A stretch of 64,000 nt of DNA from Pseudoxanthomonas japonensis (GCF_010093445.1 NZ_PDWW01000002.1:124001-188000); one strand, 5' to 3'. Positions 8,513 to 17,833 are shown, counted from the first letter of the stretch. Notes: generated from the sequence alone by a model not told the origin. Translations and numbers: made by a program.

Positions 8513-9649
8513 ATGGCGGCAGAACAGGGCAACGGCGCGGCACAGAACGGCAAGGCGAATGCGCAGGAGTACCTGCGCATCGTCGACGTGCGCAAGGAGT
8601 TCGACGGGTTCGTCGCGGTGGACGACACCAACCTGACCATCCGCAAGGGCGAGATCTTCGCGCTGTTGGGCGGGTCCGGCAGCGGCAAGTCCACGCTGCT
8701 GCGCTGCCTGGCGGGGTTCGAGAAACCCTCGTCCGGCAAGATCTACCTGGACGGGCAGCTGCTCAACGACCTGCCGCCGTACGAGCGTCCGCTCAACATG
8801 ATGTTCCAGTCGTACGCGCTGTTCCCGCACATGACGGTGGAACAGAACATCGCCTTCGGCCTGAAGCAGGACGGGCTGTCCAAGGACGCCATCAAGAAGC
8901 GTGTGGAAGAAATGCTGGCGCTGGTGCAACTGGGCAAGCTGGCCAAGCGCAAGCCGCACCAGCTCTCCGGCGGCCAGCAGCAACGCGTGGCGCTGGCGCG
9001 CTCGCTGGCCAAGGGGCCGAAGTTGCTGCTGCTCGACGAGCCGATGGGCGCCCTCGACAAGAAGCTGCGCTCGCAGATGCAGCTTGAACTGGTCAGCATC
9101 ATCGAGAAGTCCGGCGTGACCTGCGTGATGGTCACCCACGACCAGGAAGAGGCCATGACCATGGCCACCCGCATCGCGCTGATGGACCAGGGCTGGATCC
9201 GTCAGGTCGGCACGCCGGACGAGATCTACGAGCAGCCGACCAGCCGCTTCGCCGCCGAGTTCATCGGGTCGGTCAATCTGATCGAGGGCGCGGTGGAGGA
9301 AGATGAAGCGAACTACGTCACCATCCGCTCGCCGCAGCTGCCGGACCCGATCTACATCGGCCACGGCATCTCCGGCTTCGAAGGCCAGGAAGTCGGCTTC
9401 GCGGTGCGGCCGGAGAAGCTGGGCATCGGCAAGAACGAACCTTCGCAGGCACACAACAAGGCGAAGGGCGTGATCGAGGACATCGCCTACTTCGGCAGCC
9501 ACTCTGTCTACCACGTGCGCCTGCCCAGCGGGTACAAGTTCATGGCCAACTTCGCCAACGTGCAGCGCTGGGCCAGCGAAGGGCTCACCTGGAACGACGA
9601 GGTCTGGGTGTGGTGGGGCGACAACGACGGCGTGGTGCTGACCTCATGA
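8513..9649 (+). CDS. spuF: Polyamine ABC transporter ATP-binding protein (PotG type)
   Basis: 378 residues from the ATG at 8513, chosen because AGGGGA lies five bases upstream; an in-frame ATG at 8486 has no such site. Walker A GGSGSGKST at residues 53-61, signature LSGGQQQRVALARS from 151, Walker B LLLLDEP ending at 177, then the H-loop region VTHDQEEAMTMA. A C-terminal TOBE-like regulatory domain follows from about 290. Powers inward polyamine transport. Overlaps the permease gene by four bases (ATGA), indicating translational coupling. Confidence 0.93.
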   Translation: MAAEQGNGAAQNGKANAQEYLRIVDVRKEFDGFVAVDDTNLTIRKGEIFALLGGSGSGKSTLLRCLAGFEKPSSGKIYLDGQLLNDLPPYERPLNMMFQSYALFPHMTVEQNIAFGLKQDGLSKDAIKKRVEEMLALVQLGKLAKRKPHQLSGGQQQRVALARSLAKGPKLLLLDEPMGALDKKLRSQMQLELVSIIEKSGVTCVMVTHDQEEAMTMATRIALMDQGWIRQVGTPDEIYEQPTSRFAAEFIGSVNLIEGAVEEDEANYVTIRSPQLPDPIYIGHGISGFEGQEVGFAVRPEKLGIGKNEPSQAHNKAKGVIEDIAYFGSHSVYHVRLPSGYKFMANFANVQRWASEGLTWNDEVWVWWGDNDGVVLTS

Positions 9650-10560
9650 ATCTCCTCCGCTCACTCACCAAGCGCCTGCCCGGGCCGCGCTGGGGCGTGA
9701 TCTCGGTGCCCTACGTCTGGCTGCTGCTGTTCTTCGCCATTCCGTTCCTGATCGTGCTGAAGATCTCGTTCGCCAAGCTGGCGATCGCGATGCCGCCGTA
9801 TACGCCCATCCTCGAGTACATCGACGAGGCGCTGACACTCAAGCTCAACCTGGGCAACTACGCGGCGCTGTTCACCGATTCGCAGTACGTGGCGGCCTAC
9901 CTCAGCTCGATCAAGATCGCGGCCATCTCGACCTTCCTGGCCCTGCTGGTCGCCTATCCGATCGCCTACGTCATCGCGCGGTTGCCGCCGTCGACACGCA
10001 ACATCGCGATGATGCTGGTCGTGCTGCCGTCGTGGACGTCGTTCCTGATCCGCGTCTATGCGTGGATCGGCATCCTCAAGAACAACGGCCTGCTCAACAA
10101 CCTGCTGATGAAGATCGGCCTCATCGATGAGCCGCTGCAGATCCTGTACACGCCGCTGGCGGCGTACATCGGCATCGTCTACTGCTACCTGCCGTTCATG
10201 GTGTTGCCGCTGTACACCAACCTGGTGAAGCACGACCAGCGCCTGCTGGAAGCGGCCTACGACCTCGGTGCGAAGCCGTGGAAGGCGTTCTTCACCATCA
10301 CGCTGCCGCTGTCCAAGGCCGGCATCATCGCCGGCTGCATGCTGGTGATGATTCCGGCGGTGGGCGAGTTCGTGATTCCCGAACTGCTCGGCGGCCCGGA
10401 CACGCTGATGATCGGCCGCGTGCTGTGGGGCGAGTTCTTCAACAACCGCGACTGGCCGGCGGCATCGGCGGTGGCCATCGTCATGCTGATCCTGCTGCTG
10501 ATCCCGATCCTGATCTTCAACCGGGTGCAGCAGCGCGAGATGGAAGGGAGGCTGACATGA
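9646..10560 (+). CDS. spuG: Polyamine ABC transporter permease (PotH type)
   Basis: 304 residues with about six hydrophobic segments, the first at roughly residues 20-40 (VWLLLFFAIPFLIVL). The EAA loop that contacts the ATPase is seen as EAAYDLGAKPWKAFFTITLP. Inner-membrane half of the channel, pairing with the next gene. The start overlaps the ATPase stop, and its own stop overlaps the next start, both as ATGA. Confidence 0.93.
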   Translation: MNLLRSLTKRLPGPRWGVISVPYVWLLLFFAIPFLIVLKISFAKLAIAMPPYTPILEYIDEALTLKLNLGNYAALFTDSQYVAAYLSSIKIAAISTFLALLVAYPIAYVIARLPPSTRNIAMMLVVLPSWTSFLIRVYAWIGILKNNGLLNNLLMKIGLIDEPLQILYTPLAAYIGIVYCYLPFMVLPLYTNLVKHDQRLLEAAYDLGAKPWKAFFTITLPLSKAGIIAGCMLVMIPAVGEFVIPELLGGPDTLMIGRVLWGEFFNNRDWPAASAVAIVMLILLLIPILIFNRVQQREMEGRLT

Positions 10561-11399
10561 GCCGCGCCGGACAACGCGCCGTCAACTGGACGGTGCTGGG
10601 GCTGGGATTCGCCTTCCTCTACATCCCGGTCTTCATCCTGATGGTGTATTCCTTCAACGAGTCCCGGCTGGCCACGGTGTGGTCGGGCTTCTCGTTCAAG
10701 TGGTACGGCGAATTGTTCCGCGACAAGCAGATGCTGGATGCCGCCTGGGTCAGCATCAAGGTGGCGTTCTGGACTGCGACGGCCGCAGTGGTACTCGGGA
10801 CGATGGCCGCGCTGGTGATGACGCGCATGCGCCGGTTTCCGGGCAAGACGCTGTTCGGCGCGCTGATCACGGCACCGCTGGTGATGCCCGAGGTGATCAT
10901 CGGCCTGTCGATCCTGCTGATGTTCGTCTCGCTGGGGCAGGTGGTCGGCCTGCAGCCGCGCGGCATCCTGTCGATCTGGATCGCGCACGTGACCTTCACC
11001 CTAGCGTTCGTCACGGTGGTGGTGTCCTCGCGCCTGTCCGAACTGGACAAATCGCTGGAGGAAGCCGCGATGGACCTGGGGGCGAACCGGATCAAGGTGT
11101 TCTTCCTGATCACGCTGCCGATCATCGCGCCCGCGCTGGTGTCCGGCTGGCTGCTCGCCTTCACGCTGTCGCTCGACGACGTGGTGATCGCCAGCTTCGT
11201 CGCCGGTCCCAGTTCGACCACGCTGCCGATGAAGGTGTTCTCGTCGGTGCGCCTGGGCCTGAGCCCGAAGATCAACGCGCTCGCGACCCTGATGATCCTG
11301 GTGGTCAGCGTGGCGGCCTTCGTCGGCTGGTGGTTCATGGCGCGCGAGGAGAAGCGACGCCAGCGCGACATGCAGCTGGCGTTGCAGGACAACGGGTAG
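10557..11399 (+). CDS. spuH: Polyamine ABC transporter permease (PotI type)
   Basis: 280 residues, about six membrane segments, EAA loop EEAAMDLGANRIKVFFLITLP. Second half of the channel. The ATG at 10557 overlaps the previous stop; longer in-frame starts upstream would lie inside spuG and are not credible. The C-terminal tail is charged and cytoplasmic (AREEKRRQRD). Last transporter gene; a three-armed type A repeat follows before the dehydrogenase gene. Confidence 0.93.
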   Translation: MSRAGQRAVNWTVLGLGFAFLYIPVFILMVYSFNESRLATVWSGFSFKWYGELFRDKQMLDAAWVSIKVAFWTATAAVVLGTMAALVMTRMRRFPGKTLFGALITAPLVMPEVIIGLSILLMFVSLGQVVGLQPRGILSIWIAHVTFTLAFVTVVVSSRLSELDKSLEEAAMDLGANRIKVFFLITLPIIAPALVSGWLLAFTLSLDDVVIASFVAGPSSTTLPMKVFSSVRLGLSPKINALATLMILVVSVAAFVGWWFMAREEKRRQRDMQLALQDNG

Positions 11400-11418
11400 T
11401 CGGCGTCGTTGCCAGTGT

Positions 11419-11553
11419 CCGTCATCCCGGCGAACGCCGGGATCCTTGTTCCGTCATCCCAGCGAAAGCTGGGATCCACTTTGATTGTCGTGTGCACGTC
11501 CCGTAAATCAGGGGCAGAAGCAGGATGGATCCCAGCTTTCGCTGGGATGACGG
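11419..11553. repeat. Type A palindromic repeat, copy 2 (three arms)
   Basis: Three arms instead of two: CCGTCATCCCGGCG with its hairpin partner at 11419-11444, a second CCGTCATCCCAGCG at 11451-11477, and the inverted partner GGATCCCAGC continuing to GGGATGACGG at 11527-11553. The last two arms match each other exactly and enclose about 50 unique bases; the first is a different sequence type. It occupies half of the 256-bp gap between spuH and the dehydrogenase gene. Confidence 0.85.
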
Positions 11554-11655
11554 TGGAACCTTTGGCGGCGGAGGAGCTGTCCCGCCACGGCGCCATAACG
11601 TCGCCGCCTCCAGAATCGTTTTCCTCTTCCGGCAGACCACGACCCAGAAGCCGCC

Positions 11656-13017
11656 ATGACCGTCGAAACCGTCAATCCCGCGACCGGACAGGTCGAATAC
11701 CGCCACGAACTGATGACCGCCGCACAGGTGGATGCCGTACTCGCGGCATCCTCGCAGGCCTTCCCCGCGTGGTCCGCGCTGTCGCTCGCCGAACGCGGCA
11801 AGGTGATGCGCGCGGTCGGCGCCGAACTGCGCCGTCGCCGCGATGACATCCAGCGCATCATGACCGCCGAGATGGGCAAGCTGCGCAAGGAAGCCCTGGC
11901 CGAGGTCGACAAGTGCGCGGGCGCCTGCGACTACTACGCCGACCACGCCGCCGATTACCTGCAGGACCAGCCGGTCGCGACCGATGGCCAGCGCAGCTAC
12001 GTGCGCTACGAGCCGATTGGCTGCGTGCTGGCGGTGATGCCGTGGAACTTCCCGATCTGGCAGGTGTTCCGCTTCCTCGCGCCGGCCTTCATGGCTGGCA
12101 ACGTCGCGGTGCTCAAGCACGCGAGCAATGTGCCGCGCTGCGCGGACGTGATCGCCGAGGTGCTGAGGGCGGCGGGCCTGCCGGACGGCGTGTTCGGCGT
12201 GTTGCATATCGACAACGACCAGGCCGCCGAGGTGATCCGCGATGCGCGCGTCGCCGCGGTGACGCTGACCGGCAGCGAGCGGGCGGGGCGTTCGGTCGCC
12301 TCCAATGCCGGCGGCCAGCTGAAGAAGAGCGTGATGGAACTGGGTGGCAGCGATGCCTTCATCGTGCTCGACGACGCGGACCTGGAGAAGACGGTGGCCG
12401 GCGCGGTGGCCTCGCGCTTCGGCAATGCCGGGCAGACCTGCATCGCGGCCAAGCGCTTCATCGTGCAGGACGGCATCGCCGACGAGTTCGTGAAGCGCTT
12501 CGTCGAAGCCGCGGCGAAGCTGCAGCTCGGCGATCCGCAGGACGATGCGACCACACTGGCGCCGATGGCGCGGCAGGATCTGCGCGACGAACTGCACAGG
12601 CAGGTGCAGGCCAGCGTCGCGAAAGGCGCCAAGGTGTTGCTGGGTGGCGAACCCGATCCGTCGCACGCGGGCTATCCGGCGTCGATCCTCGATGCCGTGG
12701 CCCCGGGCATGCCGGCCTACGACGAGGAGCTGTTCGGCCCGGTCGCCAGCATCCTGCGGGTGAAGGACGATGCCGAGGCCGTGCGCGTGGCCAACGACAC
12801 CACCTTCGGCCTGGGCGGCAGCGTGTGGACGAAGGATGTCGAGCGCGGCAACCGCATCGCGCGCGAGTTGCAGGTCGGCGCCGCGTTCGTCAACGCGATC
12901 GTGCGCAGCGACGTGCGCCTGCCGTTCGGCGGCACCAAGCGCTCCGGCTTCGGGCGCGAACTGGCCGAACACGGCATCCACGAATTCATGAACATCAAGT
13001 CGGTCTATATCGCCTGA
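11656..13017 (+). CDS. sad: Succinate semialdehyde dehydrogenase, NAD(P)-dependent (YneI/Sad type)
   Basis: 453 residues. Aldehyde dehydrogenase superfamily with MPWNFPIWQ at the cofactor site, general base Glu228 in MELGGSDAF and nucleophile Cys262 in GQTCIAAKRF; the NAIVRSDVRLPFGG region closes the active site. Similar in length and motifs to YneI, which oxidises succinate semialdehyde to succinate. It would finish the path putrescine to GABA to succinate, although no GABA aminotransferase is in the window. 4-Aminobutanal is an alternative substrate. Probably transcribed with or after the spu genes, but the intervening repeat may separate expression. Confidence 0.85.
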   Translation: MTVETVNPATGQVEYRHELMTAAQVDAVLAASSQAFPAWSALSLAERGKVMRAVGAELRRRRDDIQRIMTAEMGKLRKEALAEVDKCAGACDYYADHAADYLQDQPVATDGQRSYVRYEPIGCVLAVMPWNFPIWQVFRFLAPAFMAGNVAVLKHASNVPRCADVIAEVLRAAGLPDGVFGVLHIDNDQAAEVIRDARVAAVTLTGSERAGRSVASNAGGQLKKSVMELGGSDAFIVLDDADLEKTVAGAVASRFGNAGQTCIAAKRFIVQDGIADEFVKRFVEAAAKLQLGDPQDDATTLAPMARQDLRDELHRQVQASVAKGAKVLLGGEPDPSHAGYPASILDAVAPGMPAYDEELFGPVASILRVKDDAEAVRVANDTTFGLGGSVWTKDVERGNRIARELQVGAAFVNAIVRSDVRLPFGGTKRSGFGRELAEHGIHEFMNIKSVYIA

Positions 13018-13031
13018 CCGATGGTTGCCTC

Positions 13032-13097
13032 GTAGAGCCGAGCTTGCTCGGCTGCCTGATCATGGACGTGGAGGGAAAGCAGCGGAGCAAGCTCCGC
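13032..13097. repeat. GTAG-type REP hairpin pair
   Basis: GTAG at 13032-13035 is followed by AGCCGAGC-TT-GCTCGGCT, a perfect 8-bp stem. A second hairpin GCGGAGC-AA-GCTCCGC is at 13082-13097, without a clear terminal CTAC. The GTAG tetranucleotide directly before a short stem is the mark of the SMAG/GTAG REP sequences described in Stenotrophomonas. It lies between the dehydrogenase and pirin genes; the rest of the 13018-13194 gap shows no gene. Confidence 0.7.
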
Positions 13098-13194
13098 GCT
13101 GCGGTGTCCACGGGTGGAACGGATGGTTACGGTGGTTGCCGTTCCTAAGCGGTCGTGCCGGTGCCATCTTGTCGGCAGTTGAACTGGAGGCACC

Positions 13195-14055
13195 ATGAGC
13201 ACCCCGACCGATACCACGCCCGCCCGCGTGATCCGCACGATCCGCGGCCGACCCACGTCCGACGGCGCCGGCGTCAAGCTGACGCGCGTCATCGGTGGCC
13301 CCGACCTGCCGGACCTGGATCCGTTCCTGCTGCTCGACGAGTTCGGTACCGACAAGGCCGAGGACTACCTCGCTGGCTTTCCCGAGCATCCGCACCGGGG
13401 CTTCGAGACCGTCACCTACATGCTCGACGGCCGCATGCGCCATCGCGACAACCACGGCAACGAAGGCCTGCTGACACCGGGCGCGGTGCAGTGGATGACC
13501 GCTGGCCGCGGGCTGGTGCATTCGGAGATGCCGGAGCAGGAGTCCGGCCGCATGCGCGGCTTCCAGCTGTGGGTGAACCTGCCGGCGCGCGACAAGATGA
13601 CCGAGCCGAAGTACCAGGAATTCGACCCGGAGAAGATTCCGGTCGCGCATCCGGCCAAGGGTGTGGAGGTGAAGGTCATTGCCGGCCGCGTCGGCGACAC
13701 GCAGGGTCCGATCTCGCAGCCGGCCACCGATCCGGTCTATCTGGACATCGCGCTGCAACCGGGACAGGCGTGGGACTACACGCTGCCGGTCGGTCACAAC
13801 GCGTTCGCCTACGTGTTCGAAGGCGCCGTGACGGTGGGCGAGGGCGATGAAGCGCGTCCGCTGGACACGCACGAGATGGGCGTGCTGGGCGGTGGCGATA
13901 CGTTGCAGGTGCGTGCGGGAAGCCAGCCTGCGCGGCTGATCCTGGTGGCGGGGCGTCCGCTGCGCGAGCCGGTGATGCGCCACGGCCCGTTCGTCATGAA
14001 CACGCGGCAGGAACTGATGCAGGCCTTCGTCGATTTCCAGGAAGGCCGGTTCTGA
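13195..14055 (+). CDS. Pirin family protein
   Basis: 286 residues, two cupin barrels. The N-terminal metal site is visible as HPHRGFETV, then HRDNHG and GRGLVHSEMP, supplying the His/His/His/Glu set of pirins. The C-terminal RmlC-like half has PGQAWDYTLPVGHNAFAYVFEG. Bacterial pirins include quercetin 2,3-dioxygenases and redox-sensing modulators; which applies here is unknown. The ATG at 13195 follows CTGGAGG. A second, distinct pirin is encoded at 15675-16538 on the other strand. Confidence 0.88.
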   Translation: MSTPTDTTPARVIRTIRGRPTSDGAGVKLTRVIGGPDLPDLDPFLLLDEFGTDKAEDYLAGFPEHPHRGFETVTYMLDGRMRHRDNHGNEGLLTPGAVQWMTAGRGLVHSEMPEQESGRMRGFQLWVNLPARDKMTEPKYQEFDPEKIPVAHPAKGVEVKVIAGRVGDTQGPISQPATDPVYLDIALQPGQAWDYTLPVGHNAFAYVFEGAVTVGEGDEARPLDTHEMGVLGGGDTLQVRAGSQPARLILVAGRPLREPVMRHGPFVMNTRQELMQAFVDFQEGRF

Positions 14056-14097
14056 AGCAGAGGCGGCGGGAGAGCCTCCCGCCGCGGTGCGCGGTCG

Positions 14098-14559
14098 TCA
14101 GTTGCCGGCGGACAGCTGCGCGCCGGCACTGTGTACGTCGAGTTGGCGTGCCAGCGAGATCAGCGAACCGAGTTCTTCGGGCGACGCGGCATTGATCCAC
14201 ACCTGGGCGTAGCGGTCGTCGTCGTACTCGACCACGGCGATGCGCCGTGACGCCATCGCCGGCAGCGTCTCCTGCCCACCCAGGTTGGGCCGGTACCAGT
14301 ACATTTTTTCGCCGGAGAACGTGCTTTCCTCCTCACGCAGGCGCCGTTCCAGGCTGATCCTGGGGTCGCGCGCGGTCAGCATCACGTTGAGCACCTGCCG
14401 GCCATCGTCGGTGGTCGCCTTGCAGGTGATGAAGCTCGCATCGACGCGCTGTTCCCAGGTGAGGCCGGCATTGGCCGGCAACGTCGGGCACGCCGGCGCG
14501 GTCTGCGCCCATGCGGCAAAGGAAAAGAGGCTGAGGCCAACGGCAATCACGGTCTTCAT
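14098..14559 (-). CDS. Small secreted protein of unknown function
   Basis: 153 residues. A clear signal peptide ends near AAWAQT (cleavage around residues 19-20). The mature part has only two cysteines, Cys24 and Cys46, which could form one disulfide. The rest is mixed and mostly hydrophilic, with MYWYRPNLGG in the middle. I do not recognise a domain. Convergent with the pirin gene, 42 bp apart. Likely periplasmic or outer-membrane-associated. Confidence 0.75.
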   Translation of the reverse strand: MKTVIAVGLSLFSFAAWAQTAPACPTLPANAGLTWEQRVDASFITCKATTDDGRQVLNVMLTARDPRISLERRLREEESTFSGEKMYWYRPNLGGQETLPAMASRRIAVVEYDDDRYAQVWINAASPEELGSLISLARQLDVHSAGAQLSAGN

Positions 14560-14657
14560 GTCATCCCCTGGATCGGACGCCCGGGCGTGGGCGGTGCCGC
14601 GTCATTCGCGCACCGCAGCGGGCCGCACTGGCCCAGCATCCCCTTGCATGCCACGGT

Positions 14658-14687
14658 GACGACTGCCGCTTTCCCCCGGCAGTCGTC
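14658..14687 (-). terminator. Hairpin downstream of aqpZ
   Basis: GACGACTGCCG and CGGCAGTCGTC form a perfect 11-bp stem around an 8-base loop. It lies about 115 bp past the aqpZ stop on the leftward strand, with no T run. The remainder of the 242-bp gap 14560-14801 holds a smaller stem at 14768-14790 and no gene. Confidence 0.45.
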
Positions 14688-14801
14688 CCGACCTTAGCCC
14701 ATGCTGCGTCGCAAAACAACGCGGCACGCGTGCGAACGGCGACCCCAGTCACATCGATCGCGCCGTCGGCACCCGGCCAGGCCGGGCGCCGGACGCGTGG
14801 C

Positions 14802-15524
14802 TCAGTCGCGGTCGCGGCCCAGCCAGCCGTAGAGCATGCCGCCGATCAGGCCACCCAGGATGGGCGCCAGCCAGAACAGCCACAGCTGGCCGACGGCTGC
14901 GGGACCGGCGAACATCGCCACCGCCGTGGAGCGGGCCGGGTTCACCGAGGTATTGGTGACCGGGATGCTGATCAGGTGGATCAGGGTCAGCGCCAGGCCG
15001 ATGGCGATGGGCGCGAAGCCCACCGGCGCGCGGCCATGGGTGGAGCCCATGATGACGATCAGGAAGAAGGCCGTGAGCACCACTTCGGTGAGGAAGGCGG
15101 CCGCGACCGAGAAGCCCCCCGGCGACATCGCGCCGTAGCCGTTGCTGGCGAATGCGCCGGCCGCGTTCGGATCGACCGCGAAGCCGGGATGGCCGCTGGC
15201 GATCTGCCACAGGATGAAGCCTGCCGCCAGGCCGCCGATTACTTGCGCCACGATGTACGGCAGCAGGTCCTTCGCCGGGAATCGCCCGCCTGCCCACAGG
15301 CCGAGGCTGACCGCCGGATTGAAATGGCCGCCCGAGATGTGGCCGAACGCATAGGCGCCGGTCAGCACCGTCAGGCCGAACGCGAGCGCCACGCCCAGCA
15401 GGCCGATCCCCAGCGGATTCCCGTCGCCCCCGAAGTTGGCGGCCAGCACCGCGCTGCCGCAACCGCCCAGGACCAGCCAGAACGTCCCCAGGAATTCCGC
15501 CGCGAGTCTCTTCGCCATCGCCAT
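14802..15524 (-). CDS. aqpZ: Aquaporin Z
   Basis: 240 residues. Six membrane segments and two half-helices carrying the NPA motifs at residues 69-71 (HFNPAVSLG) and 195-197 (SVNPARST). The Arg after the second NPA forms the selectivity filter, typical of water-selective channels rather than glycerol facilitators. Start taken at the ATG at 15524 (MAMAKRL); an in-frame start 30 bases upstream would add an unconserved tail. Single gene; the 150 bp upstream hold its promoter region, where no strong consensus is seen. Confidence 0.95.
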   Translation of the reverse strand: MAMAKRLAAEFLGTFWLVLGGCGSAVLAANFGGDGNPLGIGLLGVALAFGLTVLTGAYAFGHISGGHFNPAVSLGLWAGGRFPAKDLLPYIVAQVIGGLAAGFILWQIASGHPGFAVDPNAAGAFASNGYGAMSPGGFSVAAAFLTEVVLTAFFLIVIMGSTHGRAPVGFAPIAIGLALTLIHLISIPVTNTSVNPARSTAVAMFAGPAAVGQLWLFWLAPILGGLIGGMLYGWLGRDRD

Positions 15525-15674
15525 GTCAGCCCCATGTTGTGTGCGCCCCGTCACATGACGGTGCGCGCACGATAGCCGAAGCGGCGCGCGTCAGATGTTT
15601 GCTTTGCGTTACGCCGCGCGCATTCGAACGCCAATGAAGTGTGTCTCACATTTGCACGCCGACGGGCGGCGGAC

Positions 15675-16538
15675 TCAGCGCTCCGGCAGCGGAATGAACT
15701 CGGTCTCTCCGGGGACGTGGCCGAAGCGGCCTTCCTGCCAGTCCTGCTTGGCCTGCTCGATCCGTTCCCTGGAACTGGAGACGAAGTTCCACCACAGGTG
15801 GCGCGGCGCATCCAGCGGTTCGCCGCCGAGCAGCATCGCCTTCACCGGCGTCTTCGCACGCAGGACCGGGCGGCTTCCGCGGTCGAAGACCACTAGGTGC
15901 TTCTCCGGCACGTCGGCACCGTCCACCTGCGCGTCGCCCTCCAGGATGTAGAGCGCGCGCTCGACGTGGCCACTGTCTATCTCGAACTCGGCATCCGGCT
16001 GCAGGTCGACGGCGACATTGAACGTGCCGCTGAACACCTTCACCGGCGACTCCTCGCCATAGGCGCGTCCGGCGATCACGCGCAGTCGCGCACCGGCGCG
16101 TTCGATCACCGGCAGTAGCGCCGCGGTGTGGTGATGGAACTCGGGAGCGACCTCTTCGGCCGACTTCGGCAGCGCCACCCATGTCTGCATGCCGTGTACG
16201 TCGTGGCCGCCGGTACGGACATCGCCGGGCGTGCGCTCGGAATGCGCGATGCCGCGGCCGGCGGTCATCCAGTTGACGTCGCCCGGCGAGATCACCTGCT
16301 CGGACCCCAGCGTGTCCCGGTGGTGGATCGCGCCGGCCCACAGGAAGGTCACGGTGGCCAGGCCGATGTGCGGATGCGGGCGCACGTCGATGCCCAGGCC
16401 GGGCTCGAACACGGCCGGCCCCATGTGGTCGACGAACACGAACGGGCCGACGCTGCGGGCCTGCAGCGTGGGAACGGCGCGACGTACGTTGAAGCCGCCG
16501 CCGAGGTCGTGCACGCGGGGCGCGATGATCGTGGTCAT
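15675..16538 (-). CDS. Pirin family protein (YhhW-like)
   Basis: 287 residues. The cupin metal ligands lie in RPHPHIGLATVT, AIHHRDTLG and GRGIAHSERTP. The short form, starting PRVHDLGGGFNVRRAVP, is typical of YhhW-like pirins, some of which have quercetinase activity. Start taken at 16538; the upstream in-frame extension is unconserved. Distinct from the pirin at 13195-14055. No substrate can be named from sequence. Confidence 0.87.
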   Translation of the reverse strand: MTTIIAPRVHDLGGGFNVRRAVPTLQARSVGPFVFVDHMGPAVFEPGLGIDVRPHPHIGLATVTFLWAGAIHHRDTLGSEQVISPGDVNWMTAGRGIAHSERTPGDVRTGGHDVHGMQTWVALPKSAEEVAPEFHHHTAALLPVIERAGARLRVIAGRAYGEESPVKVFSGTFNVAVDLQPDAEFEIDSGHVERALYILEGDAQVDGADVPEKHLVVFDRGSRPVLRAKTPVKAMLLGGEPLDAPRHLWWNFVSSSRERIEQAKQDWQEGRFGHVPGETEFIPLPER

Positions 16539-16625
16539 GGGCAGGTCCTCCGGGAGAGGCGTGCAGGATCGCACGGGACGTCGGCCACGCCCGCGCCAGC
16601 GGAGAAACGGATTGTTGCGCGTGGA

Positions 16626-17291
16626 TCAGCCGCGACGCGAGGCCAGCCGGTCGGCCAGCCTAGTCGGCTCGGGCAGGCGGTAGCCGCGCAGCGTGCGCAG
16701 CACCCGGTCCAGTGCGCCTTGCATCGAGACGCGATGGCCGGGCGAGACGATCAGCGGATTGCAGCGCGGCTTGCTGCGCAGCACCCAGCCGATATGGTCG
16801 CCGCGATGGACCAATGGCGTGTGTTCGCCCGCCGAAGGGCCGGGCGCTTCATGCTTGCCGCACAGCACGTTCTTCGCCACGCCGATGCTGGGCAGGCCGG
16901 TGGCCACGCCGAAGTGCGCGGCGATGCCGAGCCGGCGCGGATGGGCGATGCCCTGGCCGTCGACGAAGGCGAGATCGGGTGGGTGCGGCAGCCGTGCCAG
17001 CACGGCGACCAGCGCCGGCAGCTCGCGGAAACTCAGCAGCCCGGGCACGTAGGGCATGGAGGTCGGCATCCGCACGATCTCCGACGCGACCGGCTGCAGG
17101 GTGTCGGCCGCCAGCAGGATGGCGGCGGCGCGGGTGGTGGCTCCCTCGTCCTCGAAGCCGACATCGAAGCCCGCCAGCCAGCGCGGCGTCTCCCGTACGT
17201 CGTCGCGCAGGGACACCTCCGCCGCCAACCTTTCCTGCATCCGGCGCGCCTCGACGATGCTGCCGTCCCAGTCGCCGAACGCCGTACTCAT
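16626..17291 (-). CDS. nfi: Endonuclease V (deoxyinosine 3'-endonuclease)
   Basis: 221 residues, the usual size. Catalytic motifs: the Asp in [12 protein letters not shown], the Glu in [12 protein letters not shown] and the Asp in [12 protein letters not shown]. Cleaves DNA near deoxyinosine, starting repair of deaminated adenine. The usual Lys/Tyr features after the first Asp are replaced by a glycine/acid-rich stretch, a modest divergence. The ATG at 17291 overlaps the stop of the upstream phosphatase gene (ATGA), so the two are translationally coupled. Confidence 0.9.
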   Translation of the reverse strand: MSTAFGDWDGSIVEARRMQERLAAEVSLRDDVRETPRWLAGFDVGFEDEGATTRAAAILLAADTLQPVASEIVRMPTSMPYVPGLLSFRELPALVAVLARLPHPPDLAFVDGQGIAHPRRLGIAAHFGVATGLPSIGVAKNVLCGKHEAPGPSAGEHTPLVHRGDHIGWVLRSKPRCNPLIVSPGHRVSMQGALDRVLRTLRGYRLPEPTRLADRLASRRG

Positions 17292-17833
17292 GGCGACGAT
17301 GGGGCACCGTAGCGCCCGACCTCCAGCGTCGCGCGGCCGTCGCTGCCGATGCGGACGATCGACAGGCGGTCGTACTCGCGGTCGTCCATCGGTGCCGTTT
17401 CGCAACCGCACAGCGCCGCCACCAGGTCCGGCACCGTGTTGCTGTGGCCGACCACGAGTACCGTGCCGCCACGATGCGACTGCTTCCATTGTGCGGCGAT
17501 CTCGCTGGCCGGACCGCGCGCGTAGTACGCCGTGACCGGCAGCGCGCGGGCGTCGGCGCTGGGCTGCGCGGTCTGCTGCGTGCGGCGGTATTCGGTGGCG
17601 TACGCGGCCACCAGCGGCGCACCGCGCAGGCGCTCAGCCAGTGCGACGGCGCGCGCCTGGCCGACGGCGGAGAGGCTGGGATTCTCGGGATCGTCGGTCG
17701 CCTTTTCCGCATGGCGCACCACGATGAAGGTCAGCGGTGCCGACGCATCCTGCGTGGGCGCGGTGCTGCAGGCAGCCGCCAGCGAGGCCAGCAGCAGCGC
17801 GAAGGGAAGGCGGAACCGGTGCGGCAGGCGCAT
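17288..17833 (-). CDS. Histidine phosphatase-family lipoprotein (SixA-like)
   Basis: 181 residues. Lipoprotein signal with lipobox LAAAC. The phosphohistidine motif VVRHAEKA lies near the start of the mature domain and the second catalytic His in [12 protein letters not shown]. Histidine phosphatase branch 1, short form, anchored in a membrane and facing the periplasm. Substrate unknown. Start taken at 17833; a longer frame to 17893 would place the signal peptide internally. Overlaps nfi by four bases and diverges from the phospholipase D-family gene. Confidence 0.88.
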   Translation of the reverse strand: MRLPHRFRLPFALLLASLAAACSTAPTQDASAPLTFIVVRHAEKATDDPENPSLSAVGQARAVALAERLRGAPLVAAYATEYRRTQQTAQPSADARALPVTAYYARGPASEIAAQWKQSHRGGTVLVVGHSNTVPDLVAALCGCETAPMDDREYDRLSIVRIGSDGRATLEVGRYGAPSSP

